From Denitromonas ohlonensis (lineage in GTDB: Bacteria; Pseudomonadota; Gammaproteobacteria; Burkholderiales; Rhodocyclaceae): 64,000 nt of DNA. The position numbers and the translations under genes are program-made. The stretch lies in the NCBI RefSeq assembly GCF_007625205.1, contig NZ_VMNI01000015.1, forward strand, positions 62,001 to 126,000. Direction: 5' to 3'. Positions 46,676-55,655 of this stretch are shown here, piece by piece. Each line of letters starts with the position of its first letter. Within the stretch, counting starts at the first letter, position 1. The notes beneath the pieces are model-generated. The model did not search any database. It saw only the letters and a list, made by a program, of their open reading frames with translations, and was not told the DNA's origin.

Positions 46676-46695
46676 CCACCGGACGGTGGCGTTTT
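46676..46695 (+). terminator. Probable terminator after tRNA-Gly
   Basis: CCACC (46676-46680) pairs with GGTGG (46685-46689) around GGAC, followed by CGTTTTG. It lies 35 bases after the tRNA 3' end. The stem is short, so confidence is moderate. Confidence 0.5.
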
Positions 46696-46809
46696 GCGTG
46701 CTTTTGCCGTTTTCCATATTGAAGTACTCTTCAGTCCATCTGTCATACCCTTTCGATCACATCGCTCGCCCAAAGCGTGCGCCTTCACGGTCAATGCAGT
46801 AGGCCCCAC

Positions 46810-47478
46810 ATGTCAGTCCGAACTACGCGCCTTGAAAACCTCATCGCAGCACTCGCCATCCTGCAAGGCCTACACTTCTTTGCCGGTCCATTTCTATACC
46901 CGCTACTGATGGTCACGGAACCGATGCCAGTGCACACCATGGGGATCGTTGTACTCCTTGGCAGCCTTACTTTAATCGGTGGTGCAATGGCGTTTTACGG
47001 AAAACCATGGGCGTTCTGGCTCGTTTTTGCATCGTTTCTCATGCAATCAGTCGAGTACTCGTCTGAATCGTTCTACGCATCCCTGATGGGTCCGATCACT
47101 GTCAAGTTCGGATTCGGCTGGGCTTCTCCCCCAAGCCAATTGAACTTCAACCTGCTCGCCATATTGGTAGGAGTTATTGCAGTTCGTTCCGCGAGACGGC
47201 TTGAAAAGGCTATACGCGAAGCTCAGTTCGCAGAAGCGATGTCGTTGAATGCGGCGTCAACACAATTGACCGCATCCATGTCGATCGATACCTCCACCGG
47301 CCTCGAGCACCACCACGCAACAATCGTCAAAGACGCCGAAGGGTACCGCATCAAGGTCGACGCAGAGCGGGAAAGCCTGCACGACACAGTACTTGATGAG
47401 CGCAAGGACACGATGAGCGAGATTGCTGATGTTCTTGCGACAAAAACCGCTTTTCGCTTGGCCGATTTCAAGGTCTAG
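46810..47478 (+). CDS. Hypothetical membrane protein of lower GC content
   Basis: A 222-residue protein that I do not recognise. Four hydrophobic helices (IAALAILQGLHFFAGPFLYP, GIVVLLGSLTLIGGAMAFYG, AFWLVFASFLMQSVEYSSES, NLLAILVGVIAVRSARRLEK) are followed by a soluble tail of about 85 residues with repeated Thr/Ser/Glu and possible coiled-coil character (TGLEHHHATIVKDAEGYRIK). The ATG at 46810 is chosen after a stop-free but unlikely lead-in. Base composition is visibly lower in GC than the neighbours, and it lies next to a tRNA gene, so recent acquisition is possible. Confidence 0.6.
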   Translation: MSVRTTRLENLIAALAILQGLHFFAGPFLYPLLMVTEPMPVHTMGIVVLLGSLTLIGGAMAFYGKPWAFWLVFASFLMQSVEYSSESFYASLMGPITVKFGFGWASPPSQLNFNLLAILVGVIAVRSARRLEKAIREAQFAEAMSLNAASTQLTASMSIDTSTGLEHHHATIVKDAEGYRIKVDAERESLHDTVLDERKDTMSEIADVLATKTAFRLADFKV

Positions 47479-47605
47479 GCCGGACCCTCCGTCATAAACC
47501 CTGGACGCTGGCGCATGGTGTCGGCGGCGGTGCAAAACTAGAGTCAGGGTGTCCACCGGCACGCACTCGTCTGCCGCCCCGTTCATCCATAAAGGAGACA
47601 CCGAC

Positions 47606-48409
47606 ATGCGCCATCCGCTTCGCTTTACTGCCCTGCTGGCTGTCAGCAGTGCGGCTTTTCTCGCCGCGCCGGCCGCCCAGGCCGCACTCATCAAGATCAA
47701 GGTCGAAAACCTGGCACCGACTGCCGGCACCCTGTTCACGCCGGTGTGGATTGGCGTGCACGACGGCAGCTTCGATCTGTTTGATGCCGGCGCGCCGGCC
47801 AGCGCCCAGCTGGAACGTCTGGCCGAGGACGGCAACCCCGGCCCGCTCAGCACGCTGTTCTCGAGTGGCATGCAGGGCGTGGTGTTTGGCCCCGGCATTG
47901 GTCCGGGCTCGCCGCCGATTTTCGGGCCCGGTGGCAGCGGCGAGATCGTGCTGGACCTGGGCACGGGGGCGACCGATCTGTATCTGAGCTTTGCCTCGAT
48001 GATTCTGCCGAGCAACGATGCCTTCTTCGGCAACGGCAATCCAACCGCCTACAAGGTACGCGACGGCAGCACTGTGACCGGCCAGAGCATCGTGATTCTT
48101 GGCTCGCAAATCTGGGACGCCGGCACCGAGGTCAACACCGAGGCGGCCGCCGACACCCCGGTGCTCGGCCAGATGGTCGCCGACACCGGTACGCCCCAAG
48201 GCGGCGTGGTGGCGCTGCACAGTGGTTTCAATGCGGGCGGGCCGATTCTGACGGCCTTCCCCAATGCCGACTTCACCGCTGACGGCTATCAGGTCGCGCG
48301 CATCACCATCTCTGAAGTACCGGAGCCGGGCACGCTGGCGCTGCTGGCGGGCGGCCTCGGCATGGCGGGCTGGATGCGCCGCAAGCGAAAAGTGATGACC
48401 GCGATGTAA
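47606..48409 (+). CDS. PEP-CTERM protein with spondin-type domain
   Basis: A 267-residue exported protein. After the signal peptide (LLAVSSAAFLAAPAAQAALI), a spondin-N-like domain starts IKVENLAPTAGTLFTPVWIG, with VALHSGFNAGG near its end. The C-terminus VPEPGTLALLAGGLGMAGWM followed by RRKRK is the sorting signal cut by exosortase, which attaches or releases exopolysaccharide-associated proteins. AAAGGAG precedes the ATG at 47606. No exosortase gene is in the window. Confidence 0.9.
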   Translation: MRHPLRFTALLAVSSAAFLAAPAAQAALIKIKVENLAPTAGTLFTPVWIGVHDGSFDLFDAGAPASAQLERLAEDGNPGPLSTLFSSGMQGVVFGPGIGPGSPPIFGPGGSGEIVLDLGTGATDLYLSFASMILPSNDAFFGNGNPTAYKVRDGSTVTGQSIVILGSQIWDAGTEVNTEAAADTPVLGQMVADTGTPQGGVVALHSGFNAGGPILTAFPNADFTADGYQVARITISEVPEPGTLALLAGGLGMAGWMRRKRKVMTAM

Positions 48410-48481
48410 GCCCTTCGCCGGTGGCCGGGTCTTATGCGATGACAACGCAATGTCCATTGCCTGTCACCCAGGAGACCCGCC

Positions 48482-49393
48482 ATGGATTGCCTTCAGCCCG
48501 AACGCCGCGACACCCCGATCGACGCTTTGCTCCGCCGCCTCGCGCCGCGGGTCGAGGTGTCGTTTCGCGGTCAGGTGTGCAATCAGTGGCATGTGGACAC
48601 CTCCGGCCAGTGCCGGATGACCTTTCATATTGTGGGTCACGGTCGTACCTGGCTGCACCTGCCGGACAAGGCGCCGCGCGTCTTGGGCGCCGGCGACATT
48701 CTGATTCTGCCGTGGGACAGCGCCCACGTGCTGGCGCATCGCGCCGACATCCGGCCACGCTTTGGTCACACCGAGATCGGCAATGTGACGTCGCTGGCCG
48801 CGCCGTCTGAAGGAACCGCACTGATCTGCGGCTATCTGGATGTGGACCCAGCCACCTGCCGCTTGCTGCGCGGCACGCTACCCGATGCGCTGGTGATTCA
48901 GGCCGATGAAGAGCCGCTGGCCAGCCTGACGCAACTGCTGTTTCAGGAGGCGGCCCGCGACACGCCCAACACCGATCCGCTGCTGAAACGACTGGCTGAA
49001 ACCCTGCTGCTGTTTGTGCTGCGCGAGGGCATGACGCGTCACCCCACGCCGGCCACCGGGCTTTCCGCGGCACTTACCCATCCGCGCCTGCATCCGGCGC
49101 TGGACGCCATGCTGGCCGAGCCGGAATACCCGTGGACGGTGGCGGAGCTGGCCGAAAAAGCGCATCTGTCGCGTTCGGGCTTTGCCCAGCGTTTTCGCGA
49201 GGCGCTGGGGCGGGGTCCGATCGATCTGCTGACCGAATGGCGCATGCTGCATGCACGGCATCTGCTGAACGAAGAACGCATTTGCGTGCCGGAAGTGGCC
49301 GAGCGCTGTGGCTACCGCTCCGAAGCCGCCTTTGCCCGCGCCTTCAAGCGCATCATGGGTTACGGGCCGGGCGAGGCGCGACGGCGCGACTGA
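48482..49393 (+). CDS. AraC-family transcriptional regulator with cupin-type sensor domain
   Basis: A 303-residue regulator. The N-terminal cupin_6-like domain (CRMTFHIVGHGRTWLHLPDK, ILILPWDSAHVLAHR) precedes two HTH motifs in the C-terminal 100 residues: TVAELAEKAHLSRSGFAQRF and VPEVAERCGYRSEAAFARAF, followed by KRIMGYGPGEARRRD. The ligand is unknown. GGAGACC precedes the ATG at 48482. It is convergent with the cupin gene after it. Confidence 0.92.
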   Translation: MDCLQPERRDTPIDALLRRLAPRVEVSFRGQVCNQWHVDTSGQCRMTFHIVGHGRTWLHLPDKAPRVLGAGDILILPWDSAHVLAHRADIRPRFGHTEIGNVTSLAAPSEGTALICGYLDVDPATCRLLRGTLPDALVIQADEEPLASLTQLLFQEAARDTPNTDPLLKRLAETLLLFVLREGMTRHPTPATGLSAALTHPRLHPALDAMLAEPEYPWTVAELAEKAHLSRSGFAQRFREALGRGPIDLLTEWRMLHARHLLNEERICVPEVAERCGYRSEAAFARAFKRIMGYGPGEARRRD

Positions 49394-49444
49394 GCCATCT
49401 CCGCTATCAAACCCTCAGCGGGACTGGGGGCGCGCCAGAACAGC

Positions 49445-49882
49445 TCATCCGCAGATCGTGACGCCATGCGCGGCGGTCACCGCGATCAACTTTTCAGGCG
49501 CGGACTCGCCGGCCGAGGCGAGCCGGTCGAGCGCAGCAAACATGGTCACCGCCTGGCTGCGCGGCCCGGTCACCTCAAGCATCTCGCCCCCGCCAGCGCC
49601 GTAGCTGAAACCATGCACGACGCCGGCCGGGATATGCACGAGCGTGCCGGCCGGGCACAGGGTGGCGGTGTCACCGAAAGCGAAGTTCACCTGCCCCCGC
49701 ATCACATAAAAGGCCTCATCCCAATCATGATGGTGAGGCGGCGGCCCGGCACCTTCTTCGCCGTTTTGCAGCGTGATTTTCAGGTCGGCATGCCCGTCCG
49801 ACAAGACCACGACCTGTGTGCCAACCACACTCAGCGCGGCGCGCCGGTCTTCGGGTTTCATGATCAAGGGGGTGGGCGTCAT
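49445..49882 (-). CDS. Small cupin-domain protein
   Basis: A 145-residue single-domain cupin: PPPHHHDWDEAFYVMRGQVN carries the metal-binding His motif (HxHx4E-like), and the second motif is FGDTATLCPAGTLVHIPAGV with VHGFSY. AGGAG stands nine bases before the ATG at 49882, preferred over the ATG at 49912. The substrate cannot be inferred. It lies between the AraC regulator and the flavin reductase. Confidence 0.8.
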   Translation of the reverse strand: MTPTPLIMKPEDRRAALSVVGTQVVVLSDGHADLKITLQNGEEGAGPPPHHHDWDEAFYVMRGQVNFAFGDTATLCPAGTLVHIPAGVVHGFSYGAGGGEMLEVTGPRSQAVTMFAALDRLASAGESAPEKLIAVTAAHGVTICG

Positions 49883-49998
49883 GGCGCGGCTCTCCTGTGA
49901 TGGGGCGTTCATGCCTTATCCCATCTTGGTCGACCCTGCCGCTTTGTCCAGACACAACCGCACCGGACAGACTCGCCGGCGCGCGCCATCGTGGGCGC

Positions 49999-50490
49999 TC
50001 AGGGCGCCAGTCGGCGGTACTTCCCACCAAAATAGACCAGCGGATCGTGCGGGTTGCGGTCGTGGCGCACCACTTCGCTCAGGAAGAGCACATGATCGCC
50101 ACCTTCGTGGCGCGTGGTATTGCGACATTCGAACCAGGCGCTGCAGCCGTCGAGCAACGGCGCACCGCCCAGGCCATCGCGGCAATTGAGCCCGGCGAAC
50201 TTGTCGATATCGCGGGTGGCAAAGCGCTGCGACAAATCTTGTTGGTCATGCGCGAGCACGTTGATGGCGTAGTACTCGCAGTCGATGAAGACGTCCACAC
50301 TCGGCAGGTGGCGGGCCAGCGACCAGACGATCAGCGCGGGGTCGAGCGACACCGAATTGAAGGAATTGACGGTCAGGCCGATCGGCGTACCATCGGGGGC
50401 GCGCGCCGTCACCACCGTGATGCCGGTCGCAAACATGCCCAGTGAATCACGCAGGGCGCGGTCGTCCTGCGCGTTGTTGGATTGACTCAT
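49999..50490 (-). CDS. Flavin reductase family protein (FMN-binding split barrel)
   Basis: A 163-residue protein. LRDSLGMFATGITVVTARAP and GLTVNSFNSVSLDPALIVWS are the flavin-binding start of the HpaC/RutF type. FAGLNCRDGLGGAPLLDGCS and DHVLFLSEVVRHD complete the fold. It supplies reduced flavin to a monooxygenase, which is not identifiable nearby. The mutY gene is divergent, about 100 bases away. Confidence 0.88.
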   Translation of the reverse strand: MSQSNNAQDDRALRDSLGMFATGITVVTARAPDGTPIGLTVNSFNSVSLDPALIVWSLARHLPSVDVFIDCEYYAINVLAHDQQDLSQRFATRDIDKFAGLNCRDGLGGAPLLDGCSAWFECRNTTRHEGGDHVLFLSEVVRHDRNPHDPLVYFGGKYRRLAP

Positions 50491-50594
50491 TCAGCTCACC
50501 AGAAGTCGGGGAATCCGGCAATTGCCGGCTGTTTTTTAGTATAAGCAGGCGATTATCGCCCGCCTGTTCGCCGCCGTCGACCTTGACGCCCCAC

Positions 50595-51644
50595 ATGACC
50601 GACCCAATCTCGACCTTTGCCCCCCGTCTGCTGGCCTGGCATCGCCAGTGTGGCCGCCATGATCTGCCCTGGCAGAATACCCGCGACGCCTACCGCATCT
50701 GGCTGTCAGAAATCATGCTGCAGCAGACCCAGGTGGAGACGGTGATTCCCTACTACGCGCGCTTTCTGGCCGCCTTCCCTGATCTGGCCGCGCTGGCGGC
50801 CGCGCCGGTCGAGGCGGTGATGGCGCAGTGGAGCGGCCTGGGCTACTACGCCCGGGCGCGCAATCTGCACGCCTGCGCGCGGCAGCTCATGTCGGCTCAC
50901 GGCGGACAGTTTCCGGCCACGGCGGACCAGATCGCCACGCTGCCCGGCATTGGCCGCTCAACCGCCGCCGCGATAGCCGCCTTCTCGCAGGGCGAGCGGG
51001 CGGCGATTCTCGACGGCAACGTCAAACGCGTGCTGTGCCGGGCATTCGGCGTGGACGGTTTTCCGGGTAGCGCAGCGGTTGAGAAACAACTCTGGACGCT
51101 GGCTGAAGCGCTGTTGCCCGACACACAGATTGGCGACTATATTCAGGCCCAGATGGATCTGGGTGCCACGGTGTGCACCCGCGGCACGCCCAACTGCGGC
51201 GCCTGTCCGCTGGCAGAAGACTGCGTCGCCCGCCTCACCGATCAGACGCAATCACTCCCCACGCCTCGCCCACGCAAGCGCCCGCCGCTGCGGCAAAGCC
51301 GGCTGGCAATCATTCAACGGGGCAATGAAGTGCTGCTGGAACGACGCCCGCCCAAGGGCATCTGGGGGGGGTTGCTGGTGCTACCCGAGATCGGCGACGC
51401 GCCGACCGCCGACTGGCTGAGCGCCCAGTTCAGCACCCTCACCAGCGCGATCGCGACCGGGGAAATCTTGCGCCACACCTTCACGCATTTTGTGCTCGAC
51501 ATCACGCCGGAGCACATCCTCCTGCCCACCGATGCCACGCCCCGCCTGGCCGATACGCAGCAATGGCTTCCACTGTCGAAGCTGGCCGACGCGGCACTGC
51601 CGGCGCCGGTGCGTACTTTGCTATCGCGCTACGCGGGGCCCTAG
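50595..51644 (+). CDS. mutY: A/G-specific adenine DNA glycosylase MutY
   Basis: A 349-residue base-excision repair enzyme. RIWLSEIMLQQTQVETVIPY with the helix-hairpin-helix LPGIGRSTAAAIAAFSQG and the catalytic Asp in AILDGNVKRVLCRAF define it. The 4Fe-4S cluster is bound by CTRGTPNCGACPLAEDC. The C-terminal MutT-like domain recognises 8-oxoguanine (RPPKGIWGGLLVLPE, GEILRHTFTHF). The ATG at 50595 is the standard start. It ends 30 bases before a REP pair. Confidence 0.95.
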   Translation: MTDPISTFAPRLLAWHRQCGRHDLPWQNTRDAYRIWLSEIMLQQTQVETVIPYYARFLAAFPDLAALAAAPVEAVMAQWSGLGYYARARNLHACARQLMSAHGGQFPATADQIATLPGIGRSTAAAIAAFSQGERAAILDGNVKRVLCRAFGVDGFPGSAAVEKQLWTLAEALLPDTQIGDYIQAQMDLGATVCTRGTPNCGACPLAEDCVARLTDQTQSLPTPRPRKRPPLRQSRLAIIQRGNEVLLERRPPKGIWGGLLVLPEIGDAPTADWLSAQFSTLTSAIATGEILRHTFTHFVLDITPEHILLPTDATPRLADTQQWLPLSKLADAALPAPVRTLLSRYAGP

Positions 51645-51673
51645 CGTAGTGCTTGCGAAGTCCCCATACCGCT

Positions 51674-51719
51674 TAGGGTCGGCTTCAGCCGACCAAGGCG
51701 GGTTGAAACCCGCCCTACA
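51674..51719. repeat. REP palindrome pair downstream of mutY
   Basis: TAGGG followed by TCGGCTTCAGCCGA (51674-51693) and, in opposite orientation, GGCGGGTTGAAACCCGCC then CTACA (51697-51719). Both share the TAGGG/CCCTA foot with the other repeats of this window but have different stems. Confidence 0.8.
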
Positions 51720-51747
51720 GGGGTGACAACAATTGCAATGCAGACCA

Positions 51748-52335
51748 CTAAAGCAGGTTTCGCTGGCCGAGATACTGCTGGATGATCTCCAGCCGGCTCA
51801 CCACGTCGTCGAGTTCGAGCAGTTTCTGGCGCGCCAGCAGCGAGATCGGCAAGACTTCGGCGTAACGCGCGCCGACCCACTCGGCGTCTTCAAACAGATG
51901 CGGTTGCGGCACGCGCTCGCCCAGATCCCTGACGATGCGCTCAAGCAGCGGAATCAGGTTGGCCTGCGCGGCCGGCAGCGGCGTCACCGGCAGGGGCGGC
52001 AGCCATTCCACCTCGCCGGTCAGCAACTGCATGCGATCGACGCTGTGGTCGGTGATCCGGAACCGGCGCTCGCCCGCGACCACGATGTTCACTTCATTCA
52101 CCGCATCGGCATCGGCGGCCACCACCCGGGCTTCGGTACCCACCGTGTGCGGCACGGCCGCCTCGCCGGTTTCGCCGCCGGCGGCGATCAGGCAGATGCC
52201 AAATGTCGACTTCACCCGCAGGCACTCGGCAAGCATGTCCATGTAGCGCGGCTCAAAAATGCGCAGTGGCAGGTGCCCGCCGGGAAACAGCACGGCCTGA
52301 AGGGGGAACAGCGGAAGTGTCGTGGTTTGACTCAT
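51748..52335 (-). CDS. LON-type peptidase substrate-binding domain protein
   Basis: A 195-residue stand-alone LON N-terminal domain: LPLFPLQAVLFPGGHLPLRI, then FEPRYMDMLAECLRVKSTFG and VNEVNIVVAGERRFRITDHS. No ATPase or protease domain follows, which is usual for this group. It may bind unfolded substrate; its role is not established. It starts 136 bases downstream of the aapP stop and a strong hairpin separates them, so it is probably independent. Confidence 0.88.
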   Translation of the reverse strand: MSQTTTLPLFPLQAVLFPGGHLPLRIFEPRYMDMLAECLRVKSTFGICLIAAGGETGEAAVPHTVGTEARVVAADADAVNEVNIVVAGERRFRITDHSVDRMQLLTGEVEWLPPLPVTPLPAAQANLIPLLERIVRDLGERVPQPHLFEDAEWVGARYAEVLPISLLARQKLLELDDVVSRLEIIQQYLGQRNLL

Positions 52336-52390
52336 GAAAACGGCGCGTCATGGTTCGGCCGGCGAAGCCTGAGCCGGGCCGTAAATGGCA

Positions 52391-52422
52391 GCGGGCGCCC
52401 CGGAATGACCCGGGGCGCCCGC
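52391..52422 (-). terminator. Hairpin terminator after the aap operon
   Basis: GCGGGCGCCCCGG (52391-52403) pairs with CCGGGGCGCCCGC (52410-52422) with a six-base loop. It lies 50 bases beyond the aapP stop on the minus strand. There is no long T-run, so it may be a weak or factor-assisted terminator. Confidence 0.65.
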
Positions 52423-52471
52423 CAGCGGATGAAACATTCTAACAAGACCGACGCCACGGCGCCGGCCGCGC

Positions 52472-53248
52472 TCAGTGGCCGATGATCTGGCTGAGGAAGA
52501 GCTGCGTACGCTCGTTTTGCGGGTTGTTGAAGAACTCCTCGGGCGGATTGCTTTCGACGATCTGGCCGCGGTCCATGAAGATGACCTTGTCGGCCACCGT
52601 CTTGGCGAAGCCCATTTCGTGCGTCACGCACATCATGGTCATGCCGGACTCGGCCAGCTCGATCATGACGTCCAGCACTTCCTTGATCATCTCGGGGTCG
52701 AGCGCGGAGGTCGGCTCATCAAACAGCATGATGCGCGGGTTCATGCACAGGCTGCGGGCAATCGCCACGCGTTGCTGCTGACCGCCGGAGAGCTGACCGG
52801 GGTATTTCTTGGCCTGGTCGGGGATCTTCACCCGCTCAAGGTATTGCATGCCGATGGCTTCGGCTTCCTTGCGCGGCATCTTGCGCACCCACATCGGCGC
52901 CAGCGCCAGGTTCTCCAGCACCGTGAGGTGGGGGAACAGGTTGAAGTGCTGGAACACCATGCCGACTTCCTTGCGGATCTGCTCGATCTGGCGCAGGTCG
53001 GAGGTCAGTTCGGTGCCGTCGACGATGATCTGCCCCTTCTGGTGTTCTTCCAGACGGTTGATGCAGCGGATCATGGTCGACTTGCCCGAGCCCGAGGGGC
53101 CGCACACCACGATGCGCTCGCCCTTGGCCACTTGCAGGTTGATGTCTTTCAAGACATGGAATTTGTCATACCACTTGTTGACGCCGCGAAGCTCGATCAT
53201 CACTTCGTTGTCTGCGGCGGTATTCGGAACGGCAGCTGTCATGGCCAT
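52472..53248 (-). CDS. aapP: General L-amino-acid ABC transporter ATP-binding protein AapP
   Basis: A 258-residue ATPase. Walker A is GPSGSGKST, the signature is [15 protein letters not shown], and Walker B is [29 protein letters not shown] is the Q-loop of the amino-acid (polar) family. It powers AapQM. It starts at ATG 53248 or 53242. It is the last gene of aapJQMP, 38 bases after aapM. Confidence 0.93.
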   Translation of the reverse strand: MAMTAAVPNTAADNEVMIELRGVNKWYDKFHVLKDINLQVAKGERIVVCGPSGSGKSTMIRCINRLEEHQKGQIIVDGTELTSDLRQIEQIRKEVGMVFQHFNLFPHLTVLENLALAPMWVRKMPRKEAEAIGMQYLERVKIPDQAKKYPGQLSGGQQQRVAIARSLCMNPRIMLFDEPTSALDPEMIKEVLDVMIELAESGMTMMCVTHEMGFAKTVADKVIFMDRGQIVESNPPEEFFNNPQNERTQLFLSQIIGH

Positions 53249-53286
53249 CTCCAGGTTCTATTCAATAACGGGCGCGACCTGTTGGG

Positions 53287-54390
53287 TCAGCGCTTGTGTC
53301 CGGTGTGCAGCTTGCGTTCCAGCGCCTGGCTGTAGCGCGACATGCTGAAGCAGAAGATCCAGAACACGAAGGCGGTAAACACATAGCCCTCGGTCGAGTA
53401 GCCCAGCCAGTTCGGGTCGTTCAAGGCGTTCTGCACCATGCCCAGGACGTCAAGCAGGCCAACGATGATGACCAGCGTGGTGTCCTTGAACAGGGCGATG
53501 AAGGTATTGACGATGCCCGGAATCACGATCTTCATGGCCTGCGGCAAGATGATCAGACCCATCTTCTTCCAGTAGCTCAGGCCCAGCGCGTCGGCCGCTT
53601 CGTACTGTCCCTTGGGAATCGCCTGCAGCCCCCCGCGCACCACTTCGGCGATGTAGGCCGACTGGAACAGCGTGATACCGATCAGCGCCCGCAGCAGCTT
53701 GTCGAAGCTGACGCCTTCGGGCAGGAACAGCGGCAGCATCACCGAGGACATGAACAGCACGGTAATGAGCGGCACGCCGCGCCAGAACTCGATGAACAGC
53801 ACGCACATCGACTTCACCGCCGGCATGTTGGTGGCCTGACGGCCCAGTGCCAGCATGATGCCCAAGGGCAAGGCGGCCACGCAGCCCACCGACGCAAGCA
53901 ACAGGGTCAGCGTCAGGCCGCCCCATTGCGAGGTCTCGGTCTGTTCGAGACCAAACACGCCGCCAAACAACAGGATGAAGCCGAAGATCGGAAAAACGAA
54001 GATGACGAACACGCCCAGTTTCACCTTGTGCCGGAAGCTCTCGATGAACAACGGGGCCATGCATGCGATCAGCGCGATGTAGATCAGGTTGATCCGCCAG
54101 GTCTCGTTCTCCGGGAAGAAGCCGTACATGAAGGTGGAGAACCGGGCGCTGATAAACACCCAGCACGCGCCGCCCGAGGTGCAGGCATCGCGGCTGTCGC
54201 CGATCCAGTCGGCATCGAAGAACAACCAGTTGAGCAAAGGCGGCAACAAGGTCGCCAGCAAATAGATGGCGAACAGCGTGAGCAACGAGTTGATGGTGTT
54301 CGAGAACAGGTTGCGTCGTAGCCACCCGATGACGCCCACCGAAGCTGCGGGAGGCGGCAGATCGGGCAGTGGAGCAAAGTCATGACTCAT
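53287..54390 (-). CDS. aapM: General L-amino-acid ABC transporter permease AapM
   Basis: A 367-residue permease. The long N-terminal part (LLATLLPPLLNWLFFDADWI) before the conserved BPD domain is typical of AapM. The EAA-type motif is ALGLSYWKKMGLIILPQAMK. About eight membrane helices are seen. The ATG at 54390 is preceded by GAGGGAG and lies just after the aapQ stop at 54393, so translation is coupled. Confidence 0.92.
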   Translation of the reverse strand: MSHDFAPLPDLPPPAASVGVIGWLRRNLFSNTINSLLTLFAIYLLATLLPPLLNWLFFDADWIGDSRDACTSGGACWVFISARFSTFMYGFFPENETWRINLIYIALIACMAPLFIESFRHKVKLGVFVIFVFPIFGFILLFGGVFGLEQTETSQWGGLTLTLLLASVGCVAALPLGIMLALGRQATNMPAVKSMCVLFIEFWRGVPLITVLFMSSVMLPLFLPEGVSFDKLLRALIGITLFQSAYIAEVVRGGLQAIPKGQYEAADALGLSYWKKMGLIILPQAMKIVIPGIVNTFIALFKDTTLVIIVGLLDVLGMVQNALNDPNWLGYSTEGYVFTAFVFWIFCFSMSRYSQALERKLHTGHKR

Positions 54391-54392
54391 GA

Positions 54393-55583
54393 TCAACGCT
54401 CCCTCAACGCCATCTTGGCGTTGTACCAGTTCATGAATATCGAAATGATCAGGCTGAGCACCAGATACACGCTCATCGTGATCGCGATGATCTCAACGGC
54501 CTGACCGGTCTGGTTCAGCGTGGTACCGGCAAACACCGCGACCAGGTCCGGGTAGCCGATGGCGGCCGCCAGGGACGAGTTCTTGGTGAGGTTCAGGTAC
54601 TGGCTGGTCAGCGGCGGGATGATCACTCGCATGGCTTGCGGAATCACCACCAGACGCAAGATCCAGCCCGGGCGCAGCCCCAGCGCGCTCGCCGCTTCGG
54701 TCTGCCCGTGCGACACCGCCTGGATGCCGCTTCGCACTGTTTCGGCAATAAAGGCCGCGGTGTAGATCGACAAGGCCAGCACCAGCGCAAACAGCTCTGG
54801 GATGATCGCCACCCCACCTTGAAAGTTGAAGCCTTGCAAGGACGGGTAGTCGAGGTGCATGGGCGCACCGGTGGCAAAAAACACCACGGCAGGCACGCCA
54901 ATCAGGATCGCCAGCGACGCATACACGGTGTGGAACAACTGCCCGGTCGCTTCAAAACGCTTACGCGCCCAGCGCGCCAGGATGATGACCGCCACGATCG
55001 ACGCGATGATCGCCAGCCCGGTTGCCATGAAGCCCGACTCGAACACCGGCGCCGGGATATACAAACCGCGATTGCTGAGAAACAGCGAATCGCCGACCGA
55101 CATGGCCTGGCGCGGCCCCGGCAGGTTGAAGCCGATGGCGTAGTACCAGAAGAAGATCTGCAGCAGCAACGGAATGTTGCGGAAGATTTCGATGTAAGTC
55201 GCCGCCAGCTTGCTGATCAGCCAGTTCGACGACAGGCGGAGCACGCCCATGATGAAACCGATGATCGTGGCAAAGAAAACACCGAGCACCGACACCAAGA
55301 TAGTGTTGAGCAGACCCACCAGAAAGGTGCGGCCATAGGTTGAGGTTTCGTTGTATTCGATCAGCGACTGAAGAATGCCGAAACCGGAGGCTCTGTCGAG
55401 AAAGCCGAAACCGGTCGAAATACCGCGCGACTCCATGTTGGTCAGGGTGTTGCGGACGATGAAGAAGATAAACGCCGCGACGGTAATGCTGGCGATTATC
55501 TGGAAAACCAGTGCTCTGAACTTGGGATCGGACAGAAGCCGTGGCTTGGCGGGGGAGTCCCGCTCGGGGCTTGCATCAGCCAT
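54393..55583 (-). CDS. aapQ: General L-amino-acid ABC transporter permease AapQ
   Basis: A 396-residue permease with about eight helices. The BPD domain has LALSIYTAAFIAETVRSGIQ, then AVSHGQTEAASALGLRPGWI and LRLVVIPQAMRVIIPPLTSQ. It forms the membrane pore with AapM. It is separated from aapJ by 72 bases containing a strong stem-loop, and its end overlaps the spacer before aapM closely. Confidence 0.92.
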   Translation of the reverse strand: MADASPERDSPAKPRLLSDPKFRALVFQIIASITVAAFIFFIVRNTLTNMESRGISTGFGFLDRASGFGILQSLIEYNETSTYGRTFLVGLLNTILVSVLGVFFATIIGFIMGVLRLSSNWLISKLAATYIEIFRNIPLLLQIFFWYYAIGFNLPGPRQAMSVGDSLFLSNRGLYIPAPVFESGFMATGLAIIASIVAVIILARWARKRFEATGQLFHTVYASLAILIGVPAVVFFATGAPMHLDYPSLQGFNFQGGVAIIPELFALVLALSIYTAAFIAETVRSGIQAVSHGQTEAASALGLRPGWILRLVVIPQAMRVIIPPLTSQYLNLTKNSSLAAAIGYPDLVAVFAGTTLNQTGQAVEIIAITMSVYLVLSLIISIFMNWYNAKMALRER

Positions 55584-55612
55584 GGTATGCCTCAGACGGT
55601 TTGAGAAAGAGG

Positions 55613-55647
55613 GCGACCCGGCGCGCCACGAGGAAGCGCCGGGTCGC
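55613..55647 (-). promoter_or_regulatory. Intercistronic stem-loop between aapJ and aapQ
   Basis: GCGACCCGGCGC (55613-55624) pairs with GCGCCGGGTCGC (55636-55647) perfectly over 12 bases. On the minus strand it is followed by CCTCTTTCTC. It may partly terminate transcription or protect the aapJ message, giving more binding protein than permease. Confidence 0.75.
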
Positions 55648-55655
55648 TGGCCGCC

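Noticed and set aside
46568-47478. Genomic island integrated at tRNA-Gly with direct repeats
   Set aside because: No integrase and no second copy of the tRNA 3' end were seen.
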